DNA of 64,000 bases, taken from assembly GCF_001642805.2 (NCBI RefSeq), contig NZ_CP016948.1, forward strand, positions 1,426,001 to 1,490,000, in the 5' to 3' direction. Numbering within the stretch: position 1 is the stretch's first letter; the number at the start of each line of letters is the position of its first letter. Source of the DNA: Serratia surfactantfaciens. Lineage in GTDB: Bacteria; Pseudomonadota; Gammaproteobacteria; Enterobacterales; Enterobacteriaceae. Shown one piece after another: positions 58,775 to 64,000 of the stretch. Position numbers and translations under genes: made by a program. The notes under the pieces were generated by a model. The model was not told the DNA's origin, did no database searches, and saw only the letters and a program-made list of their open reading frames with translations.

Positions 58775-59374
58775 ATGCGCGCCGTTCCTTACGAGTGCCA
58801 GTGGGCGAGCCCGGAGCTGGCCGCCGATCTGATCGCCGGTCGCACCACGCTGGCGCAAGACGAGAATTGGGCACGCAGCGGCGCCCGCGATCGGGCGGAG
58901 TACGTCGAGTGGGCCAACCACGTGTGCGGTATGGCGTGCCTGAAAATGGTGCTGGGCCATCGCGATGGTGAAGCGCCGTCGCTGCTGGAGCTGGCGCGCC
59001 GCAGCCTGCCCTATGGCGCCTACGTACGCGAAGGCGAACGGATAAAGGGGCTGATCTACGCGCCGTTCGTCGAGTACGTGCGCGAACAGTTCGCGCTGCG
59101 GGCGACGGTGAAGGTAGGGCTGGAGGCCGCCGAGGTACCGGCACTGTTCAGCGAATGCCGCTACTTTATCGCCTCGGTGCATCCTTCGATTCGTCGGCCC
59201 GAGAGCGTACCGCCGCAGCGGGGCGGGCATCTGGTGCTGATCACCGCCGCCGACGCGCAGAGCGTGACCTTTCATAATCCTTCGGGCGACAGCCCGGCGA
59301 CGCGGGAGCGGGTACGGTTGCCCCTCAACCGCTTCGCCCATTTCTTTGCCGGCCGCGGCATCGCCATCGCATAA
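58775..59374 (+). CDS. C39-like cysteine peptidase-fold protein
   Basis: A 199-aa cytosolic protein with peptidase C39-like features: possible nucleophile Cys51 in NHVCGMACLKMVL, His152 in RGGHLVLI and Asn168 in FHNPSG form a triad-like set. No signal peptide, membrane span or ABC domain is attached, so it is a stand-alone 'peptidase C39 family' protein. It is co-transcribed with the ASCH gene. Activity is predicted only. Confidence 0.8.
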   Translation: MRAVPYECQWASPELAADLIAGRTTLAQDENWARSGARDRAEYVEWANHVCGMACLKMVLGHRDGEAPSLLELARRSLPYGAYVREGERIKGLIYAPFVEYVREQFALRATVKVGLEAAEVPALFSECRYFIASVHPSIRRPESVPPQRGGHLVLITAADAQSVTFHNPSGDSPATRERVRLPLNRFAHFFAGRGIAIA

Positions 59375-59410
59375 AAAAACGCGCTGTTTCTGATGAAAGC
59401 AGCGCGTAGT
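59372..59410 (-). terminator. Terminator of the 79-aa gene
   Basis: ACGCGCTG and CAGCGCGT arms with an A-run on the left lie between the C39-like and convergent 79-aa genes; on the minus strand it ends in T. It may serve the + strand too, weakly. Confidence 0.7.
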
Positions 59411-59429
59411 CAGCAGCTCTGGTGCATTT

Positions 59430-59669
59430 TCATGCCAGCCGCATTACCCAGGCGTCCGCCTGCCGATCGTAGTGTTGCTTATACAGCAGCGACCGTTTGC
59501 CGTTGAGGATCGCCGGAATGCTGGTGTGTTCATCCCAGCCGTCGAGCTGCATGCACAGGTCCGGATCGGACTTGCAAGGGATGCTCAGGGTGCCGGCGCG
59601 ATCGGCGGTGGCGTGAAGATGGGCGTCATCGACCTCGAAGCTGCCAATTTTTACGACGGTTTTGCTCAT
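59430..59669 (-). CDS. Conserved hypothetical protein, 79 aa
   Basis: MSKTVVKIGSFEVDDAHLHATADRAGTLSIPCKSDPDLCMQLDGWDEHTSI... is a small soluble protein with two cysteines and no signal peptide. The start follows AAGGAG. A longer frame to 59768 is not credible. I do not recognise the family. Its only neighbours are the terminator and, about 135 bases away, the Csu-type adhesin gene on the same strand. Confidence 0.65.
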   Translation of the reverse strand: MSKTVVKIGSFEVDDAHLHATADRAGTLSIPCKSDPDLCMQLDGWDEHTSIPAILNGKRSLLYKQHYDRQADAWVMRLA

Positions 59670-59803
59670 GGAAACTCCTTGATCAATGATGTGGTAGGAG
59701 GTTAGACCAGTAAGGCCATCGGTATGAGCATAGCCAAATGAGCAAAAAATGCCACATAAAAAATACATTCTGGCAACATTCTTCCTGGGCGCTAGCGGCC
59801 GCC

Positions 59804-60739
59804 CTAATAGGTCACGACATAGCTGACGTTATCCTGATAGGTGCCGACCGGCACTTCGGTCTGCGCCGGGTTGATGGCGGCGGTAAAGGGAATGCTTTGC
59901 GCCAACCCGGTGCCGGTGCCGCTTTGCGCGTTGGTGCTGCTCCACACGGTGCTGGTATTGGGTAGGTAGATCTGATACTGGAGGAAGTTGCTGGTACCGC
60001 TGAGCATTTGCCGCCAACCGGTGATGGGGTTGTTGCCGTTGGTAAAGTAGGAACTGTACGCCTGCGATTTGGTGCAGGTGAGGGTGATGCTTTGGTTGAT
60101 CGGATTGAATTGCCCCACCAGCGCCATACTGCCGAAGTTGACGTTGTTGGCGGTATTGATCAGGCAGCTCTTGGTGATGATTGCGGTCACGGTCACGGTG
60201 CTGGGCTGGTTGGTGCCGTCCCACCAGATGCACAGGCCGATCAGACCCAGGCCGCAAATATGGTAGTTCCACACCAGGTTGATGGTGTCGGTATAGGTGC
60301 CGGCGCTGACGTTCGCCCCAGCGACGGTTTTGATATATACCGGAAAGTTGACGTTGGACGAGATCAGGATCAGCGACAGCAGGTTCAGCGAGCTGTAATC
60401 GATGGTCTGACCGACGCTATAAGGGTACTGGTAGTTAGAATCTGGATAGATCAGGTAGGAAATTTTATCGCCGGAGCCATTGGTATTCAGCAAAGCCATG
60501 TTATTGGTGGTGGATGCGATCTTGACCGTGACGGTGTTTTGCGTCAACAGGTTGAGCCCCAGGCCGGTGCAGTTCAGCCCAGCGGTGCCCTGGGCGCTTA
60601 TCTGGCCGTTGTAGACGGCGAAAGAGTTGCTGCTGGGCAGAGTAACCGTGCCGTTGGTGGTGGCGCAGTCCGCCATCGCGCGTTGCCCGCACATCAACAG
60701 CAGCGCCGCCAAAAAGATTTTCACTTGCCGAGACATCAT
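59804..60739 (-). CDS. Csu-type (spore coat U domain) fimbrial tip adhesin
   Basis: A 311-aa protein with a signal peptide (to about residue 23, QRAMA) and two SCPU (spore-coat-U) domains: one opening DCATTNGTVTLPSS and a second starting TVTAIITKSCLINTANNVNFGSM, with conserved cysteine pairs. In Acinetobacter Csu pili the two-domain CsuE is the hydrophobic tip adhesin, and it is the last gene of the operon, as here. It is downstream of the usher with a 16-base gap. Confidence 0.88.
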   Translation of the reverse strand: MMSRQVKIFLAALLLMCGQRAMADCATTNGTVTLPSSNSFAVYNGQISAQGTAGLNCTGLGLNLLTQNTVTVKIASTTNNMALLNTNGSGDKISYLIYPDSNYQYPYSVGQTIDYSSLNLLSLILISSNVNFPVYIKTVAGANVSAGTYTDTINLVWNYHICGLGLIGLCIWWDGTNQPSTVTVTAIITKSCLINTANNVNFGSMALVGQFNPINQSITLTCTKSQAYSSYFTNGNNPITGWRQMLSGTSNFLQYQIYLPNTSTVWSSTNAQSGTGTGLAQSIPFTAAINPAQTEVPVGTYQDNVSYVVTY

Positions 60740-60755
60740 TCTTCTTCTCCGTGTG

Positions 60756-63227
60756 TTACTGGCAGACGAGAGGGCCGACGCGTTGCAGCCCCTGCGGATT
60801 GGCCAGGCTGAAACTGACCTGGCACGGCGGGCCGCCGTCGGCCGGGATTACGCTCAGTCGGTTGTGTTGCTGTACCGGATCGATGTAAGTCATGCCATCC
60901 CATCCGACGTAGCTCTGTTGATTGCCGCCAATCACCGCGACCTGGCTGCCGTTGGCCAGCGGTTTGCCTTGCGCGTCGACCAGCTCCACGTCGGCGGCGG
61001 AAAGGCGCTGAACGGGGAACTCGACCAGATAGCCGCTGTGATCGCGAATGGCGACGGTTTTTTCCACCGACGGCAAATTGACGTCCGCCGGCAGGTTGAG
61101 CGGATCGATCTGGAATTTGGCGTGGTAATACGAGGTGACGGTGGGCACCAGCAGGTAGCCTCTATCGTTAGTGACGCCGATGCGCTGGTTCTCGTAGCTG
61201 ACCGGAATGCCGGCGTAACCGTTGGTCGATACCAAGGCGAAAGCGTCGTTGATGGTGTTGGTGGCGTACACGCCGCCGTTCATCGCCACCAGCGAACCGC
61301 TGACTTCCCCCCAGCGAGTGTAGTCGTTACGGCTGCCGTACAGCCCGGCGCGGGTTTCCAGCAGCGAGGTGCGCCAGGTCAGGTCCGCCTGACGATAATC
61401 GCTGTTGCTGCCCTGGCCGCCGGCATAGGCCAGGTTCCAGCCGAAACCGCCGTCGGTCGGCGCGGCGCGACTATAAGCGACGCGCTCGCTCCAGCGGTTG
61501 CCGGCGTCGCGCGCGGTGCTGACGTTGGCGGTGCCCCAGGCATCGAACGGAATGCTGATCTGTAGCTGCGAGCTGTAGCCGTCGCCGCCAATTTCGCGGT
61601 TTGCCGAGGCGTACAGGCTGATATTGCGCCACAGCGTCAGGCTGTATGACAGGTTGATCAGACGGGTGCGCTGGCCGATGGCGTCGCGCACGTCGAAATA
61701 ACCGGCGCCCAGGCTGCCGAAACGGCTCAGGCCGATGCTGCCGGTCAGCTGATCGGTGCGGCGGCTCAGCCGGTAGCTGCTCTTATAGGTGGAAAGATCG
61801 CCAAAGTCCGCGCTGCGCAGCACCCGTTGGGCGTTGAGGCTGAAATACTGGTTGCTGTAGGTGTAACTCAGGCTGGTTTGATCGCCGTGGCGGCCGGTGT
61901 ACTGATAGACCGGCCCGGCATCCGGTTGCTGTACCGGCTGGCCGGTGATCGGATCGTAATACAGCGGCGTGACCGGCGGGGCGTTGAAGGCGTCGCTGCC
62001 CGCCTGGCTGTAGCTGTAGGAGGCATTGAGCACCCCCAACTGCCCAAGGCGCACCCCGGCACCGGCGCCGGTGACCGCCAGCTCCGCCGCACCTTCCGCT
62101 CGCCCTTCGAGCGTGAGCCAATCGGTGACGCCGTAACGACCGCTGCCGCTGGCCACCCACTGGCCATAGTCAGCGGAGCGGTAACCGTAGTTTTGGCGCA
62201 GCGCGCCCGCCGACAGGCTGAAATCGCTTAACCCGGCCTGCAGAAGTGAACTGGCGACGTAGAACGGCACCGTGGTGCTGATCTGGCGGCCGAGCGCATC
62301 GGTGGTCACCACCGTCGCCTGACCGGCGCCGTTGATGTAGGGCACGGTGTTCAGGGTGAACGGGCCAGGGTTCACGTTGGCGGAGGTGTTTTTATAACTG
62401 TTGATGTACAGATCGACGCTGCTCGGCACGGCGGCCTGGCCGGAGAACTGCGGCAGCGGGTAGGTTATGAGGTCCGGGCGGGTCGCGAAGTTGCGCGCCA
62501 CCTGCAGGCCGCCGATGCGCACCGAGCTGGTCCAGGGCAGCGAACCGGTCGTGAGATCGCCGGCGGTATAGCTGAGCATGGTGTCGTCGTCGCTGTAGCG
62601 CCAGCTGCTGTCGTAGCGGATATAGCGATTGTTCTGCTGCGCGGCGGTCTCACCGTTGAAGCTGCTGCGGAAGATGCCAGTGTTGGCGAAAACGCCGAAG
62701 CCATCGAACAGCCGCTGTTCGCTCCAGGCGGAAAAATAGCCCGGATTGCCGCGCCCGCCGCTTTGGCTGACGTAGGCGTCGTAATTCAGCAAAAAGCCCA
62801 GGCTGCTCTGCGCCGGCAGACGCTGTTCCTGACTCGTGTCGCCGAGGGTTTGCTTGGGCAGCCAGTCGTTGGGCACCGAAATCAGCAACTGCTGCGTTTC
62901 GCCGCTGTAGGTCACCTCGACCTTATCCAGCAGATCGACGGCGATCTCTTTCGCCTGCTTGTTCGCCACCGGCAGGCCGGCGTCGATCAGCTGCTGCGGC
63001 GTTAAATAATAGTGGCCGCCGCGGTAGGCGACCGGCACCACTTTACCGGTCTGGCGGCCGTTCACCACCGGCTCCAGATACAGCGTGGTATCCGGCATGC
63101 TGATGGCGCTGGGCGGCGGCGGCAGATCGTCGGCGGCGGCGAACGTCGGCCACAGTTCCACCGCCACACAGAGTACGGCCAGGGCCAGCGGCTTGAGCTG
63201 CATGCCGCGGGTGGCCGGCGACGACAT
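60756..63227 (-). CDS. Csu-type fimbrial usher (outer membrane)
   Basis: An 823-aa outer-membrane usher with a signal peptide, an N-terminal domain (TLYLEPVVNGRQTG...), a central 24-strand barrel region and C-terminal domains. Family elements include VDLYINSYKNTSANVNPGPFTL and the ATVVTTDALGRQI motif. The start at 63227 (AGGTG upstream) is preferred to a GTG at 63242. It assembles the pilus with the chaperone encoded immediately upstream (23-base gap) and the adhesin downstream. Confidence 0.92.
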   Translation of the reverse strand: MSSPATRGMQLKPLALAVLCVAVELWPTFAAADDLPPPPSAISMPDTTLYLEPVVNGRQTGKVVPVAYRGGHYYLTPQQLIDAGLPVANKQAKEIAVDLLDKVEVTYSGETQQLLISVPNDWLPKQTLGDTSQEQRLPAQSSLGFLLNYDAYVSQSGGRGNPGYFSAWSEQRLFDGFGVFANTGIFRSSFNGETAAQQNNRYIRYDSSWRYSDDDTMLSYTAGDLTTGSLPWTSSVRIGGLQVARNFATRPDLITYPLPQFSGQAAVPSSVDLYINSYKNTSANVNPGPFTLNTVPYINGAGQATVVTTDALGRQISTTVPFYVASSLLQAGLSDFSLSAGALRQNYGYRSADYGQWVASGSGRYGVTDWLTLEGRAEGAAELAVTGAGAGVRLGQLGVLNASYSYSQAGSDAFNAPPVTPLYYDPITGQPVQQPDAGPVYQYTGRHGDQTSLSYTYSNQYFSLNAQRVLRSADFGDLSTYKSSYRLSRRTDQLTGSIGLSRFGSLGAGYFDVRDAIGQRTRLINLSYSLTLWRNISLYASANREIGGDGYSSQLQISIPFDAWGTANVSTARDAGNRWSERVAYSRAAPTDGGFGWNLAYAGGQGSNSDYRQADLTWRTSLLETRAGLYGSRNDYTRWGEVSGSLVAMNGGVYATNTINDAFALVSTNGYAGIPVSYENQRIGVTNDRGYLLVPTVTSYYHAKFQIDPLNLPADVNLPSVEKTVAIRDHSGYLVEFPVQRLSAADVELVDAQGKPLANGSQVAVIGGNQQSYVGWDGMTYIDPVQQHNRLSVIPADGGPPCQVSFSLANPQGLQRVGPLVCQ

Positions 63228-63249
63228 CCGCTTCACCTGCACCTCAGGC

Positions 63250-64000
63250 TCAGTAAGCCGGGATGGTTACGGGTTGTTTGTTGTCGTTGACTATCGCCTG
63301 CAGCTTGCCGGCGGCGAAACTGCCCGACGACGGCAGGGCGAAGCGCATCTGCGAACCCGGCAGCACATACCCCAGCAGCCCGTTGTTGAGCGGCTTGCCC
63401 TGGATACTGACCTGCGACAGACGGGCGTGCACGATGCCGTCATTGCGCACGTCAAGCCAGCGCTGGCTGTTTTGCTGCAGCAGGCGGTAGCTGAGCTTGG
63501 GTTGGTTGGCGGTGGCATAGTCGCGCGGGTGTTCGAAGTCCTGCTTGGTCCACACGTCTTTGCCGCTGACGAACAGCGGCACCGAATAGCGCATCTGGAA
63601 TTTCAGCCCCATCTGCGCGCCCTTATCGGGCGCCGCGCCGTCTTTATCTTTGATCGGCACCTCATCGACCAGTATCCGGTAAGCCCGTTCTTGCCCGGCG
63701 GCGACCGGCGTCTGCTTGATCAGACGAATCAGTTGGCGTTTGCCGGGGAGAATGGTGGCGACCGGTGGGCTGGCGACCACCTCGCTTTGGTTGCGGTAGT
63801 CGTCTTTGCCGCCGGTTTGTTGCCAGCCGAGCACGCGAATTTGCATATAGACCGGCTTGCTGTCACGGTTTTCGAGCCACAGGGCCGTCGCCTGCTGATT
63901 GTCTTCGATGACCGGATCGATGGGCCAAATCAGAATGGAGGCGGCGGCGAAGGCCTGCGGCTGGCCAGCTAACAGCAATCCTGCCAGCAGGGGCAGGCGG
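63250..64000 (-). CDS. Csu-type pilus chaperone, 5' end beyond the window
   Basis: A partial gene (at least 250 codons) running off the right edge. Its visible start is within a signal peptide (RLPLLAGLLLAGQPQAFAA). The mature part has the PapD-like chaperone pattern SILIWPIDPVIEDNQQATALWLENRDSKPVYMQIRVLGW and PGKRQLIRLIKQTPV, with G1 strand KLQAIVNDNKQPVTIPAY. It protects subunits in the periplasm and feeds the usher encoded just downstream. Pilin subunit genes are expected to the right. Confidence 0.9.
   Translation of the reverse strand, partial: RLPLLAGLLLAGQPQAFAAASILIWPIDPVIEDNQQATALWLENRDSKPVYMQIRVLGWQQTGGKDDYRNQSEVVASPPVATILPGKRQLIRLIKQTPVAAGQERAYRILVDEVPIKDKDGAAPDKGAQMGLKFQMRYSVPLFVSGKDVWTKQDFEHPRDYATANQPKLSYRLLQQNSQRWLDVRNDGIVHARLSQVSIQGKPLNNGLLGYVLPGSQMRFALPSSGSFAAGKLQAIVNDNKQPVTIPAY

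Overview
The window looks like chromosomal DNA of a Serratia species, most likely the Serratia marcescens group. It is GC-rich with dense enterobacterial gene order, and it carries a Qnr pentapeptide protein of the SmaQnr/QnrB type, a serralysin-type RTX metalloprotease, and the icd-rluE-nudJ-mnmA / hflD-purB housekeeping cluster. Species assignment is inference from gene content; no rRNA or other marker gene is present. I saw no prophage, insertion sequence, CRISPR array or tRNA gene.

Layout. 0-12 kb: the end of a MocR-type regulator, two GNAT acetyltransferases, then purB and hflD. A kup potassium transporter separates hflD from mnmA. It is followed by nudJ, a small LprI-like secreted protein, rluE and icd, then a UspF-like stress protein, a GNAT and two lipoproteins. 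12-23 kb: accessory genes, including an AI-2E-family permease, a LysR-controlled SDR/tautomerase pair, MFS and LysE exporters, GFA and DUF2000-like proteins, a six-bladed propeller protein, and qnr under an apparent LexA box. 23-31 kb: the putrescine-utilisation locus puuBCRD / puuAP, lacking puuE. 31-38 kb: yddG, tsx, a CigR-like protein, a secreted chorismate mutase and a D-aminopeptidase.

38-43 kb: the hut genes hutGI, hutC and hutFD with two HutC-type operators. They encode the formiminoglutamate-deiminase / formylglutamate-deformylase route from imidazolonepropionate to glutamate; hutH and hutU are not in the window. 43-46 kb: a non-PTS sucrose-type csc cluster (cscR, cscA, OHS-family permease) with paired GTTAACGTTAAC operators and a CRP-like site. 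46-52 kb: an MHS-family MFS, a second GFA protein, a DAPG-hydrolase-like enzyme divergent from a TetR repressor across a perfect 14-bp inverted repeat, then a LysR regulator and a zinc alcohol dehydrogenase. 52-55.5 kb: pckA divergent from a 2-hydroxycarboxylate symporter, suggesting growth on organic acids.

55.5-64 kb: a serralysin-type protease preceded by Fur-box-like sequence, a cluster of very small genes (one 51-aa ORF and two overlooked membrane peptides in a bicistronic unit), an ASCH / C39-like pair, and the distal end of a Csu-type chaperone-usher pilus operon running off the right edge.

The catabolic loci (puu, hut, csc, 2-HCT symporter/pckA) each sit beside a regulator or a recognisable operator, and suggest an organism living on amines, histidine, sugars and organic acids. 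I found no unambiguous new multi-gene system. The best leads are the small-membrane-peptide unit at 57.9-58.2 kb, the DAPG-hydrolase/TetR unit, the Fur-box-preceded protease and the ASCH/C39-like pair.
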